A DNA stretch of 64,000 nt from Brachypodius melanocephalos (lineage: Eukaryota; Chordata; Aves; Passeriformes; Pycnonotidae): positions 6,089,496-6,153,495 of the forward strand of contig VZSR01000393.1 in NCBI GenBank assembly GCA_013398615.1, in the 5' to 3' direction. The position numbers and the translations under genes were made by a program. Under the pieces are notes generated by a model. The model was not told where the DNA came from, did not search any database, and saw only the letters and a program-made list of their open reading frames with translations. Below are positions 37,101 to 50,218 of the stretch, one piece after another (position 1 is the first letter of the stretch; each line of letters opens with the position of its first letter).

Positions 37101-40100
37101 TACAGATAGCCCACAATCTTCACTTGATCATTTTTCTTTTTTGAGGCAAAAATAATTTTCCTCTTCAAAAGGGGGGAGGAGGATAACAGCACTAAAAGAA
37201 GGAAAAGAGGGTTATAGAAGAAAGTTAAAATGAGGAGAAAGAAACCTACATATTTGTGGCTGATTTCTTCCTGCTCTGTCCATTTGTTGGAGTATCTACA
37301 GATATTTAACTATTTACCATTCAATATAAAATGCCTGCAGTCCTTAACCATGGTAACCATTCTATCACTTGCTATTTAATATACCTGCCTTATTCTTGCA
37401 ATTTCCAGTAAGGCAATTAAAAGCATATGTTCATGTCTTCAAAAGTGAGATTATACTGTATAGGGTTTTCAGGAAAAAAAAATCCAGATATAATACATTT
37501 TACATTCTCAATAGTTCCACGGCTTTTCAGAATCTTTTTAAAACTTGAAGTAGCCATAACAAGAGAAAATCTGAGAATGACTCTCATTGTGGCAAATCTC
37601 GAGCCCATGAGAAGGAGTTTTTTTACTCTTTCTCTCCACTGTAAGAAGATAGCATCATTTTTGTTATATCTTAATCAATAAAAATTAAATAATATTGATA
37701 TTTGAGGATTTTTGCTGTGCTTTCCATTATGACTCTTTATATGGCACCAGATAATATCTTTACCTAAGTGATAAACTGTTGTGAAATTGAAATGTTAATG
37801 AGTATAAATTCATAACATTTCAGTGCAATGGTTTGAGATACATATACACACTTGCATTAAATAATGAGATAATACAAAAGCAAAACAAAACCAAGATTCT
37901 TTTAAGGACTGGATAGAGATCTGTGAGATGCACATCAAATATTCTGATGTGAAATCCTTCCTGTGGAAGGAGGAGAGCTTCATTTCCCCACTAAGTCCTT
38001 GTTTTTATCTCAGATCTGTGAGATTGTTGCTGTCCCTAAAGCACCTTCCTTACCCTCATTCCCATATAGAATTGACCTTTTAACAGTCAGGGGGAACAGA
38101 GAGGGTGTGTTGAGGGAACTTTGTATATCCACAAGTGAGACTTGTGGCTGTGTCCCCTTTTACGTTTGCAGAGACAGTGGCTGAGTGTTGCAGTAACAAT
38201 GAATTTGGTGGCTGTCTTTGGGATGTATGAATAGCTTTGAATATTTTGAAGACAGCCAGCATTTGATAAGCATGCAGTGGGTTATCCCATGGATTTCTTC
38301 TTGCAGTGGCAAAAAATTTATCTCACCTTTGCTGACTAAGCAGTTGCTTTTATATCTGGTTTCCAGTAGTACCTTATAAATGACTTTAATTTACAGTGCA
38401 TTACGTGTCTATGCCTCTAAATCCCCATGCAATAATTTGTATACTTTCCCTTGATAGTTTAATTGTTTGTAATTTTTAAAATGGTAACTTCATGATAATC
38501 CAATCCAACAACTTCTTTCCATTGCTTTTGAATATTAAATCTTTAGGCTTTTTTTTATTCCAATTATCATAGGTACTTATTTTACTACTCTTTTTAATGT
38601 GGGTAACACAAACAGTATTATTCTTACACTTCCTTGGGGAAGAAGAAATACACCACAAAAATGTATTTCTTTACATTAATACAAAATAGAACATCTAATT
38701 AGATTTGCTGGTGTAGCTGACAAATGATCTGCATGTACTATAAATGGGGCACATACATCACAGCTGCTTGCACTTTAGTTGGAGCTTTGTGGTGCCTTAA
38801 TACTGTATAAACACCTGTGTAAAAAAGGGTTTTGTTCAAAATAATAGAGTTTCATCTTACTCAAATCTTTACATGGGTTTTTAGTATTCAAAACTCTGTA
38901 CTATGATCCCTGGATTTTAGATTCATGAGAGAATATCTGTGTAAAGAAAACTTTCTGGCAAAACCCAAAAGAAATACCTCTAAATAAATTTGCCCTAATG
39001 TCCCTCCAGTTTGTTCCTGATGGATCACTGGGCATGTGAAACAGAATCTGAACCTTCCTTGCCTGTCAAAAACAACTTTAGGGAGACAACCTCAGTGGTT
39101 TGTGGGACAGTGAGGTTTGCATTTGGATATTGGTATTTCCTACTTGTCAAGTAAGGAGGTGCATTGAAGTGGAAAGTTAGAAAAGGATTAAAAACTCTAT
39201 GATGGTCATGTTCCAAAAAGAAACTTTCCCTTCACAATGTCATTACAGAACTCACAGTAAAGCATTTCCCATAATGGGCATGGAATTTCAAATATATTTA
39301 TAATATAATAAAATACATTTGAAGGATAAGTCAATCCTGCTGATTTGTTAATGGAATTTTTTCTTTACATCTGATTTTCCACACCTGACTCTAATGTCAT
39401 TTCCTATTGCTTCAAAGATGAAAAAGTACATATAATAGTTGCTTTGCCCTCACTATTTGATGAAAAGGGTTTTTTAAATTAGAATATTCACTAACACATG
39501 CTAAATGTTTTCTAGCTGTTAGTGTGAGAAAGAATTTTTGAAAAAATATGCTTTGTTGAGAAGAATTATAAAAAATTCTGTATATATGTATCCAACTGCA
39601 GGCCAACTTAGTTACGGTCTTTTAAGGCTTGTGCAATGGATCTACTGTTCTGCACAGTTGCTAAATACCAGATATATTAAGCTCATGCCACATCTTAAAT
39701 CTTCTATTAAAATCTTCACAAAGGTATAAAATGAAATTAATGAAACAAATTAATGGGCATAATTCAGTCCATTAAATTTGCCCTTTTACCCTGTGTAAAT
39801 AGGAGTTTGCCAATTTTTATGGCAGTAGTTTCCAAACTTTTATGGGTGGATGTAACCTTTTTGTAATAGTTGACATTTTATGTATTCAACTGTTTTACCC
39901 TTCTTTCTTTTATTGCTGTAGTGACTTTTTCCCATGTTCAAGTTATCATTGGAATATGAAATTTCTTTCTGAGTTACCTGACTATCTTCAAAGCATGTAA
40001 TTCTGAGTGCAGAAAGTTCTTCCTTTATCAGTGCAAGCAGAAATGGAGCAGAAGTTCATCAGCACACTAAAGTTAAGAGCATGTGAGCAGACATCCTAAT

Positions 40101-42829
40101 AAACATGGAAGGTTTAAATGAGGGAGACAGTTTTTGTAGGATGTTCGTAGTCCCTTAGAGGCAGGTTTTGTTCTATTTTTTCCCTTCTAAAGCCTGGCAT
40201 CCAGAAATTCATTTAAGGCCTTTCAGTTCTCTAAATACTTGGCATTTTTAGTTTTTCCCATTTTTTGTTTCAGACTTTAGTATGTGAAAAAGGTAGGCCT
40301 ATTATGATCACCAATAAATGACAACTTCTGTGACCTTGGCTTTTGTATATTTCAGATAGTAAAAAATTCAAAAGTAATTATGGGAAAATTTGATTCATCA
40401 TTTATAATCCCTACCTGCCCAGTCATCATAAATAAGCAGGGGGAGGAAAGACAAATATGCAGAAGGTCAATTAAAACATCACTGTGTCAGTTAGAATAAA
40501 ATATGATCGTAAAGAATTCTATTAAAAATAAATTTTAGCATAGAAGTATTTCCTAAATTTCTGGTAACATAATTTTCTGCTTTTTCACCTCTATTCTTTT
40601 GGTGTCACAGGTCATATGTAACGTTTCCTTATGCGCTGTTTAATTTGTTCTCACTTTCTTAAAAAAACTCTTCTGATTCCAAATAAATGGATATAAGTCA
40701 TGGGTGACAATTGAAAATTGACAAGAACTTGGATGTTTTACCAGTCATCTACCCTCACCTTGTTGTTTGGTTGGCTTTACTCATTATCCTTCAAAAAAGG
40801 ACACAGGATCTTACTGGCTGTTATGGAAATACTCATTGAGACAGTTTTTCCACATTCCTACTGCTTTTTGCATTCCTCACATAAGTACAGATGCACCTAG
40901 GCATGTATGCCTGCAGGATTGGTTCTTGCTGAGATGTAATAAAAAGGGGAAAATTTCTGTTCAGGTAGTATTTGTCTTTTCTCTGGTGATGTCACATCAC
41001 TTTAAACTAGGTTAGTGACCCTGGGAATAGGAAGTTGGTTTTGTGTCTGTTTTCTCTTCTGAGTCTACTGAAAGTGCTCTCCCAGCAATGTGGATATTCT
41101 CTCTGGTCAGTTCATCAGAAGTAGCTGAGTCAGATATCATAAAATAACTAACCCACATGCGCTTGCTAAAAGCTCAGGCACATCATACTTATTGTTTAAT
41201 TTCTTTAATAGCTACAGGTTTATTGTAGCAATAAAATATGCTGTAGCTGTAGCATGTCAATTCAAAACCACTGTTCCTTCTTTGTAAAGAGGCTGTTCAG
41301 AGATTATCAGAGTACCACTCAAGAAATTAGACGACTCTGTGTTAGTGAAAAGACTGAGAGTTTTCATCTAGAGCTGCAGAATTTATCTTGGAGAAATTTG
41401 TAGATCAGAGAGCCGAATGTATGTATCTACATTTTAATTAAAAGTTAAGAAGTTGGAGTCCTGGCTCCACTGAAATTTCACTGAATTACTGTTGGAACGG
41501 ATCCATCTGATGTCAATAGTCATTTTCAAACTCTGCTGAATCCGAAGGAGGGCAAGAGATTAGTGTGAAGTGAGAAGTTACAAATGTAACCCTCATGGGC
41601 ATAGCTGAGAATATTTGCGCTGAAGGAGTGGATCACAAAAGAAAATGGTTCTCAGACAAAGTGTTTATGATTACTGAGGACAGAAAGGGAGCCTAAACAA
41701 AATGCTAAATAAAAAATTTGAAAGTGGTCATACAAAATCAAGACAACAAGTCAGAATAGAAGATGGCACCAGAGAGAGATGGCTCAGGAGAGATGTCTGG
41801 GAAAGAATCTTATTGATGGGAGATTTTGCACTGCCAGCTAAGGTTATTAAATCAGAAACTAGAGAAATCCTGAGAGAAGACATGCATGTGATTGATGTGA
41901 ATAAAAATGTTTTGAAGGAAATAAAACATTGTTGAATAATATTGATTGTGCAAGGGAAATAAACCACATCCATGAAAAGCTGAAGTAACTTTTTCCACTG
42001 AAGGGGTCAAAAATACGTATTTCAAAAGTGAATTATATGCTAAAAGAACTTAAAATCTGTAAGGATACAGGGAAGAAAACTGGACAGTGACCTTCCAGTT
42101 GGGTGAGACTGACACAGTACAAAGGAAAGGTGGCTGGAGAAGTGTAGGAACTACCCAACCATTTCTGTAGTGTTGCATATCAGCTTGTTAAACACTGGCA
42201 AGGATTTAAAAGAAAACAGTCAATAGAGAGGGTAAGGCATGAAAACCTCATAAATGAGTAGAAGGAAAATTGTGTGACTGGGATTTATAACTGAGAATTT
42301 GAGTGACTCTCTTGCTGCTCTCAGAGATACTTATTGTGGTGAGAAAGATTGAGGAGTATGAATATATAAAGAAGATGTTGAAGATGAAATCAGTACCAGA
42401 AAAAGAGGTTAAAGTGTAGTTTAATTATCACCATCAGAAGCCATTAACAGATTTTCAGGAGTAATGCTTCAGTGATTTATCTAATAGATGAATGGTGGTT
42501 TGGAAAATATTTTAAGATTAAAATTCTCAGAATGATTTGGTTTTCCTTTACATTAATAATCCATCTGTAACATAGCTACTTCTCTTTCAATAGTGTTTAA
42601 GTAATTTCTCCTTTAAATCCTTTATTAGCCCTGCCCAAACACCACTTTAATCTCATCTCTTGCCCTAAATCTCACTTCATCTTTTCACTCTTTTTCTTCC
42701 CACAACTCCACAACTCTGTACTCTTCTTTCCACCCTCATATTGGCTGCTAAGTCTGCAACATTTTGATTTCATCAAGCACTTGATCTTCCCAACCCACTG
42801 CCATTCCCTGTTTCCTTGGGACTCACTGG
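34116..42829. other. AT-rich unique sequence, no gene recognised
   Basis: It holds a 13-bp period duplication (35080-35103) and an A14 run (36210-36223). The frame at 41702-41935 (77 codons, charged) and the purine-rich stretch around it (41640-42420) differ in composition from their surroundings and could be a very old transposon relic, but no family was recognised. A pyrimidine-rich stretch spans about 42600-42760. Confidence 0.5.
35571..35606. repeat. Tandem duplication, two 18-bp units
   Basis: The unit CTCAATCTTTAGATGAAT occurs twice in direct succession with no difference, suggesting a recent duplication. Confidence 0.95.
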
Positions 42830-43570
42830 GCCACCCCAATGAGAAATGGAAGGTAAAGGTGTCAGGGGAGCAGCTGGGCTTTGAGTGGTTCTGCTCCTAC
42901 ATGGATGAGTTTTTCTCAAGGACTCTCTTACAGGAAGGTCTGATCTGTTGAAAGGCAGTGATCCCCAGTAGTTTGTTGTGCTGCACTGAGTTTTGGGACA
43001 CCGTTTTGGTGCTGAGATGGTGCCCTAGAGAACACTCCAGGCACCCCAGATGCCAGTACTTGTCTGTCTGGTACCTTCCACAGATCTGTTTCTTAAAGTT
43101 ATGTGCCATGTTTCTGCTCAAAATGCTGAGTTTTCCTCAGCATGTTTGGCCAGCAGATGCTTGGTTTTTGAGATTTTCCAAAGCCTGCATGTTGAGCTGT
43201 GCTGTGGAATCAGCTGAATGTATGTTCCCCTGCTGAAGCTCTCTGTGTGGGACTGTGCAAGAGGGAACAGGCAGAGCTCCTTCCAGGTGAGGGCAGGAAA
43301 GTGTCTGAGCTCAGGTTTTGCCCAGGATCCACGTCCTGGGAGGTGCAGAGCAGCTCCCTGTGCACTCTCAGCTTTGACTTTATTGTGTGGGTTCTCATCT
43401 ACCCTGAGTGTGCTCAGCAGCCCTCTGTGTTCTGCCACTCCTGACACACGCAGGGACCTTCTCCTTGTGCTGCACATTGGGATGGAGACCATCCCTTCTA
43501 GTGGAACTACCAGAACAGACCTGTCTGAGCCTCCAGCTGGCACTGCAGAGACACTGTCCTGTTAAGGGAG
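42830..43570. other. GC-rich patch of unknown origin
   Basis: This ~740-bp stretch is distinctly more GC-rich than the AT-rich DNA on both sides. It gives a cluster of mutually overlapping open frames on both strands (up to 141 codons at 43118-43543 minus, 115 at 43218-43565 plus). None resembles a known protein and no single frame stands out by composition. It could be an unclassified LTR or transposon, or a decayed exon-bearing segment. Confidence 0.4.
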
Positions 43571-45889
43571 GAGCAAGGATGACTCTCCATGCTTTACTAT
43601 CATCCTTTTTGCTTGGTGGAATTTTACAATAATTTGTGCTTCTTCTCCATCTAATTTTCCCCATTGCTCATACTGCATTGTTTGATGACCTTTTGAATTT
43701 ATTCTGTCATTGCAGCTCCTTTCCATCTGAAATACACTCTATTCCTTTACTAGGGTATTCCTTATTTTATGAAAAATGCTAACAATGTATATTTTCCACA
43801 TGCTGTTATTTTTATTAAAATCAGTTTACTGATCATACTAATTGCAGGCCACACAGAGGCTGCAAAGAAAATGACAAAAAGCAGCAAAATGGAAATTTAT
43901 GCTATGAATGTGTCATCTGCTATAATTTAGGAGACACTACACAAGCACCAAGAAGCTTCAGCCATTTTTAGACCTGGACTTTACAAAAACTTCTTTTGCT
44001 AAAGTTTTGAATTTTTAGGATTTGTTGTTGTTTTAATTTATTTTTTTTGACAGTAGAACTGAAATAGCATAACGAATAATTTCCTTTCCAACAAGACTTC
44101 AGTCCCAGTCTAAAAAATTGAGTATTTTATAATTTATCTCATAAATTCAATAGATCTCGTGATTCCACCCTCTCTTTTTAGGCACATTTTACCTGACTTC
44201 CACTAATAACTCATATTTCCTTCTACTTCTTTGTAGAAGATCTGCATAAAAACTTGTCTTAACCAGACTCTGAAGCCCTAGGCCCATAAATACTGAGAAC
44301 TTTTTAGAAGGCAAGTTCCTTCATTTCTCCCATGTCATAATTGCTTTGCTCATTAAGAGATTGCTGCATTAAATTTATATTTGTATTTTTTTACATCTCA
44401 TATTTGAAAACATGAATGTATAATGTCTCCCTGGAACTCTGCACCATTATGATGAAAGATACAAGTGGAGTCTAAGACAGACATGTTTAATTAGTGAGAA
44501 AACCTGACATTTTCAGTGTTTAGATTAGACAGGGAAAAAGCCAAGAGCAAAGAAGTGGTTTGGGGTGATTTTTCTTTTTTTTTTTTTAATATTGCTGACA
44601 GAAAGTAATTGTTTTAACACAAATCAAAATGAAACTTTTCAACTTTTATAGTGTATCAAAGGCCATTACAGTTAAGATTCAAAGCTTAATCATAAATCTA
44701 AATATTCCAATTTCTACCTAAGTAGGAGGAAATATTATACCATTTTTGAGTGATAATCACTCAAATTCTGTAAGTGGCAATTGAAGAAATATGTCTTCAG
44801 TAATAAAAAATATCACTTGGCAGATCATTAGGGTTGGTGGTCAAGTTTTGGGTTCAGCTGCTGGGGTAATTTTTTTCTCAACTGGCAGTGGAATTTTCAA
44901 TGTTTGGAAGTCTTTGATGAAGAATGAGTGATTCAGTAGAAAGAAGCAGGAATAGTTCAATTTCACACAGCCTTCTAATTCAGGGTTAGAGGATGAAACA
45001 GCAGAACCTACAGAATCTGAGAGCTAGGGCCCTTAGGATTTAGCTAGGGCCAACTTTCTCATCTGTGAAGTTGTGTTTTTCATTATATCTGACATTTTTT
45101 GAGGGTGAGTTTTGTTACAGATTATTAGCCTATGGCACTGGGCTGGGAAGATGAGACTTCACTGAGATACAGAACACATAAAAAAGAGTGAACAATTGAA
45201 ATTACAGGGTTATTGTTATCTTGTTGTCAAGGTAGCTTGAGGTGGGTTTTGCACTGAGAGGAATTCAGCTTGCTTTTATGTGTGATACTATGAAATGAAT
45301 TCAGTGCCCAGTATGCCCCAACACTAATTATAAAACTTCCTAAAAACAAGGAATAAACCCAAACCAACTCTTTCCAGCTTTCTTTCACTGTTTAACTCTT
45401 CTCATGCATCTCTGAAACCACTGTATTGATTTACACAATTGAGGGCTTTAAATGTGATTGATTACCTGTATCCTCCTCTGTCCTGGGTTATGTATATTCA
45501 TGGAAGGAACAGAAAAGAGAACTTTGCATCAGAGCTTTACCTCAGGGATGTGTTTAGGATGTTTAGGAGTAAATCCTGGATTCACTGCCATTAGATTAGA
45601 AGGGAATAAGCCCCTGTCAGCAAGGAACTAATAACTTTCTGAGTAGCTGCTGTGCAGCTAATCAGGTAAGAAACATATCACAGTCATCAAATATTACCAG
45701 CTTATTAAATAAAGGGGAAGAAAGGAAATTTCTAGGAGAATTTAGGGAGAACCTTCTGAGAAGCCTGGGGACATCTTTGTTCAGCCTTCCTTGGTACGTG
45801 CAGAGGATTAAGCCAGTGAGCAGATGCTCTCTGGAGAACATCTAGAGTCAACAGATAGAAATTATCAAAACTGGCAAATAATGTTTGGA
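43571..45889. other. AT-rich unique sequence, no gene recognised
   Basis: No open frame of interest lies here. A T13 run occurs at 44575-44587, and a perfect palindrome is listed separately. The left edge of the following old CR1 is uncertain and may reach further left. Confidence 0.5.
44745..44765. repeat. Near-perfect palindrome, 10-bp arms, 1-base centre
   Basis: TTTGAGTGAT and ATCACTCAAA flank a single A. This is compatible with a dimeric transcription-factor site, since the half-site TGAGTGA is AP-1-like. No function is shown. Confidence 0.9.
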
Positions 45890-46296
45890 AAAAAAATAGA
45901 ATGTAGTCCAACTTGTATATATTCAAGGTCCTGTGTTTAGGTAGGATTACAAGATGGGAGCAAATGGCTGGGTAGAAGTTCACATTTTCAAAAGATCTGT
46001 AAGAGGAAGGAAGCAATCTAAGTTCATTGTCAATGACAATTGAACAAAGTTCTGGATTTAATCTGAAATAAGGAAAATTAAGATTACTTAGTAGGAAAAA
46101 AATGTTTTGAAGGTAATGATAGCAATGCATTGGAATAGATTGCCTGGAGAGATTTTGGAATCCTTGTAATTGGAAGTTTTTAAAAAGATGGTCTAGACAA
46201 ATATCTGTCAAGATTAATATGTTTGATCTTGCCTTGGAAGAGAGGATGGATGAAATGACCTCTTGAGGTCCCTTCCAGCCGTTATGAATCTATAAA
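45890..46296 (+). mobile_element. Old, diverged CR1-type LINE 3' fragment
   Basis: The right part is clear: 'ggtaatgatagcaatgcattggaatagattgcctgg', 'ttttggaatcc', 'ctagacaaatatctgtcaagatta', 'tttgatcttgccttggaaga' and 'gacctcttgaggtcccttccagcc' are in CR1 3' order, ending 'tatgaatctata'. The left part ('caaggtcctgtgtttaggta', 'acaagatgggagcaaatggctgggtagaag') is a more decayed match to the segment upstream. The whole is AT-drifted compared with the other copies, suggesting an older subfamily. A 159-residue minus-strand frame (45732-46211), the longest in the window, mostly lies antisense to this repeat and is not considered a gene. Confidence 0.82.
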
Positions 46297-47144
46297 ATAA
46301 TGTTTTAGCTCCCAGGGGAAAAAAGAACTATCCAAGCACAGAGAATCTGCTACAAATGACCTTTGATATTTTTATTGACAAAAATTCAGAAGTGATCTCA
46401 GTATATAGCTAGTAATGAAATAAAGTTATTCAAACTAACATTAATCTCTAGTTTCTTCAATCAGAATCCTATATGAACATTTCTAGGTTAAATCTATATC
46501 CCCTGTCACTTAAGACTTCTTGTAGGAAATAAAATTGGGATTCTGTTTGCAGAGTGAAGATCTCAATTTGAAAAGTTAAATAACATTTTTTGTCCCACTG
46601 CTGTGGAAATTCTCCTGTTCTCTCCAAGGCAGGATTGCCAAGAAAGTGCACTGATAAACTTGACTGAGTCTGGAAAGTGGCCTTGTGCAGAACATCACAT
46701 GGCTTATTTGTACAAAGATCAGTGTCCTCACTTCCTGTCTTCAGGAATTTAAAAAGAGATTGCTTATAAGATTCTGCTCACTAAGAAAGCTAATTTCTTT
46801 CTGAAATTCTCTAGACCAATGGTTTTCAACTTTTCAGTTTAAAAATTCCTTGGAAGGCATTGACTATAGCATAGTTATGGTAAGGTTATAAAAAGTCTGG
46901 TGGTAAGAGATTTGCAGCAATAATGGGAAGAAACCCCAGCCTGAGCTCACAGGTACCTGCAGCCACAGACCAAAGCCCCCTGATGCACTCCTGCAGTGTG
47001 ACAGAGATGTCTACACCTCACCATAGGAAAAGGGCAAGGTCTTCTGACAACAGCCTTAAAGACACCTTTTGTTTACCTTGTAGGCGAGCCTTCTAGGGGA
47101 AATATCATTAAAATAATAAAAGTGAAGAGTTGCTGTAGAAGAAC
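46297..47144. other. Unique sequence between two CR1 fragments
   Basis: No open frame above 60 codons and no repeat was recognised. Confidence 0.5.
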
Positions 47145-47312
47145 AAGATTTTTCGAATTGGAAGAGACCCCAGGTGATCTCTAGCTCAGCCTCCTCCTCA
47201 AAGCAGAGTTTACCCTGACAGACCAGCTTTCCAGGCTTTATCCACAAGTGTCTCCAGAATTTCCAGGGACTGGAGATGGCACAAGCCCTCTGGGCCAGCT
47301 CTTCCACCACTT
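47145..47312 (-). mobile_element. CR1 LINE fragment, 3' end, antisense
   Basis: Read in plus orientation, 'ttcgaattggaagagacccc', 'ggtgatctctagctcagcctcc', 'caaagcagagtttaccct', 'gtctccagaatttccaggga' and 'ctctgggccagctcttccaccact' match the reverse complement of a CR1 3' end. The piece is short and 5'-truncated, and its 'ttctatga' tail is hardly recognisable. The overlapping minus-strand open frame (47056-47310) has no independent support. Boundaries are approximate. Confidence 0.82.
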
Positions 47313-49953
47313 GGCTTTGCTCTTGTTTTTGTGGGTCTTTGGCATCTTTAGGCCCACTTTAGCCTTTCAAGGGTGAAGGAAGATTATTTCCCAGCAATTA
47401 CAGTGTCTGTGGAACATGCAAGAGCAGTTCTCAGTGTACTTCGGAATCATTAATCTTTGTTAACAGAGCATAACGTTTAGTTGCCTTTGAGTATTTGAGA
47501 ACCTTTGGTGAAAGCTGTATTTATATTAATTGAGATGTTTCTCATACAAAAATATTTTACTCTTGCATAAAAAACAAAACAAAAGTCCTATCCCTTTTTA
47601 CATCTGAAATATTCAAAACTGAAAAAAATATTAGCTCAAGGACTAATTTAATAAGAAGATGCAAGTACAATTATCTCTTACTGAATTAAAGAACATTGAG
47701 ATTATCAAAAAGATTGATCTACTATGTTGAAAAAACCCTTATACATTCATTCCATTGAAAAGACTTGTGTAATTGATTTCATTGCTTTCAAATAAGTTGG
47801 TTCTGGAAATACAATTAGGTATCAGAATGCAGAAAAAAATTTAACTTATTTTGTATCATCAAAATAAAAAACAACAAAGAATTGAGTACACTCCTCATAC
47901 ATGTGAAAAGCTTTTTCTAAACAACTGAATTAATTAATCTTTACCAGGAAGCAACAGAGATAAATAGTTCTTCTATCTTCAAAGAAGACAACTTTTCAAT
48001 AACTAATATTCTTGAAAGAAAATTGATTATAATTCTTTTTCAAATAGTAGAATTTTGGAGAATATTCCTTTTTCTGAGTAATTTGCATAAATATTAAATT
48101 AAAGCAAATTAATAAGAAAATCTCTCTTAAATTCTGATCCAGTGTTCTTATCAGTCAATAGTTTAAATGAAGATGCGATGAACAAACACATGCAAATCAC
48201 ACATAAGCTGCAAAACAATTACAGAATGGGAAAGGGAGGGAAGAGGAGCAGGCTGCAGAACTGTACTGAAGGTGCAAGATGATGCCAGGGACTCAAATCT
48301 GCTCTGAATATTGTTTACAACTGTATGGTAACACAAAAAAGCACAAAGCACACACAAAAGGAGGTTTGCTGTGTAAGAATGAAGCCTGAAGAGTTACAGG
48401 ATGTTACAGTTCACCCGGTGGGGCTGAGAACAGGCTCTCCATCTGTCCAAGGCTCAGGATCTCTCACTGAAGGTGATTCAGGCTTTTAACTGCAGGCATC
48501 ACTTTGGTTTATAAATATTTTCAGGTTTGGAGGAATTCTCCCAATGTTTTTGTAAGTCACTTGATTGAACTTGTGTCTTCTAATAACAGTGGGAGACGTG
48601 TCCTGTTTGCTGCCAACTCAGCACTGACAGTGTGTTCACTGCTGCACAAATGGTAAAGGACTTTTGTCCTTATTTATTCATTGGCAACAGTTTGAAGCAA
48701 AATTGTAACCCCCCCTTGGGACACTTGACAGGGTTTTTCCATCACATAAAACATGTTCCGAAAGCAGCAAAATGTTTGCTTGCCAGCTGAAACAGATGTA
48801 ATACGCTGCTCTCAATTTGTTTTGCCCTAATTCTTAAACCATGTAAAATTTGTTACCTTTGATAGCACTCTCAGCCAGCTTTTTAAGAATATCTTCGAAC
48901 AGGGCTTAATATGTTCATTTTCTCTGTGCCACTACTTCAGTTTATATCCTCTCTAATACATATGAGCTTTTAAATTATTTATGATGGGCAATGTTGCTTA
49001 GAAGAATATGAATCAAAATGGTAAATTCTGATAAATAAAATGATCATTTTTCTAGCTCTTAGGAATCACATGAATGCATGTTGTCTTGCCTATTTTGACA
49101 GAGAGGAGAGAAAGGGAGGTTAAATTACTTTCCTACAGAGATCAATGGGACTGTTGAGGTGCACTTACATATGTCATTAACTTTGTCACAACAAAATAAG
49201 GCATTTAGAAGAATATTCAGTGCCCTTAAAATTTAAATCTCCTTTGATCTGGGCTCTAGTAATAACTTGCCCAATAATATCAAGAAGAAGGGGAGAGCCT
49301 GCTAGAATTCTCTCAATTTATGCTTATACTTTCCTCTCTGTTATTTTTGTCTATGTCCTCAGGCTGAGTGGGAGAAAATGGCCAGTTTTCAGAAGCTCTG
49401 AGGGCTTTTTCCATTTGATAAACAGACAAATCAATGGGGCAGCACTCTTACATCTTGCAGTCTTTGTCTTTACACAATAACAGTTTTTAATTTCTCTCTA
49501 AATAGTTTTTGAGATAAACAAATGCGTGTGTGTATGTGCTCCCACTTTTTATTTTTTTTCCCTTCTGCTTCTCTAAAAATCTGGAACTGGGGAGATTTAT
49601 TTGTAGAGTATAATAGTATAAATAAGTACCAAATATAATGGTTTCAGTGAGCATCACGCAGCATTAGGAGGCTGCAGTGGAATCAGGCTGCAGATTAGGA
49701 TTGCAAAATCAACAACTGATTTCATAATTAACACAAAAAAGTTCAAGGAACAAGGAGTCTTTATTTCTTCTCTTTGCCTTGGACTGATGCTCCAGTTATT
49801 CATGACAGACAAAAGAATGCCAAAACACCCCTCATTCAGCACCTCTGTTCATCTGACAGAAGCTGACATATGTAGGGTTAGGATTTCCTCCTCTGTGACA
49901 TTTCTGGGTGTGTAGGACACGAGAGAGAAGCACGAGCTAAGACAGCTTTTGCA

Positions 49954-49988
49954 ATCAAGCCCCGTAGCTTGATGAATGCCTGGCATTC
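49954..49988. repeat. Two abutting inverted repeats
   Basis: ATCAAGC-cccgta-GCTTGAT (49954-49973) is followed without a gap by GAATGCC-t-GGCATTC (49974-49988). Both are perfect. The second cannot fold into a single-strand hairpin with a one-base loop without opening inner pairs, so it is better read as a palindromic binding site. No tRNA, snoRNA or other RNA family was recognised around it. Confidence 0.85.
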
Positions 49989-50198
49989 GGGTCTATTGAT
50001 CAGTGACACAAGAACAAGGAGAAAAGGCAGTAAGATACATTGTTGTCAAAGCTATACAGAGGTTTCAATTTTCCTCCTGATAGTGCTATTTAAGCAGAAA
50101 ATTTATACAATGAAGTGGAGAAAATGCTTGTAAAGGTATAGCTCATTAAAACGAAAATTTTAAAAAATTGTGCTTTTGGGTTGCTCTAAGAAAAAGGG

Positions 50199-50218
50199 TT
50201 TTTTTTAAAAAAAAAAAA
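50199..50218. repeat. T8A12 self-complementary homopolymer junction
   Basis: Eight T are followed directly by twelve A. Confidence 0.95.

Noticed and set aside
43118..43543. 141-codon minus-strand frame, with a 115-codon plus-strand frame opposite
   Set aside because: Both lie in a GC-rich patch where stop codons are rare. Overlapping frames on both strands cannot all be real and none shows a known motif.
45732..46211. 159-codon open frame on the minus strand, the longest in the window
   Set aside because: Most of it runs antisense through an old CR1 fragment. It has no recognisable domain and its length is explained by AT-rich drift of the repeat.
49954..49988. tRNA or C/D snoRNA around the twin inverted repeats
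   Set aside because: No tRNA A/B-box arrangement was found. A TGATGA lies at 49970-49975 but there is no matching D box or terminal stem.
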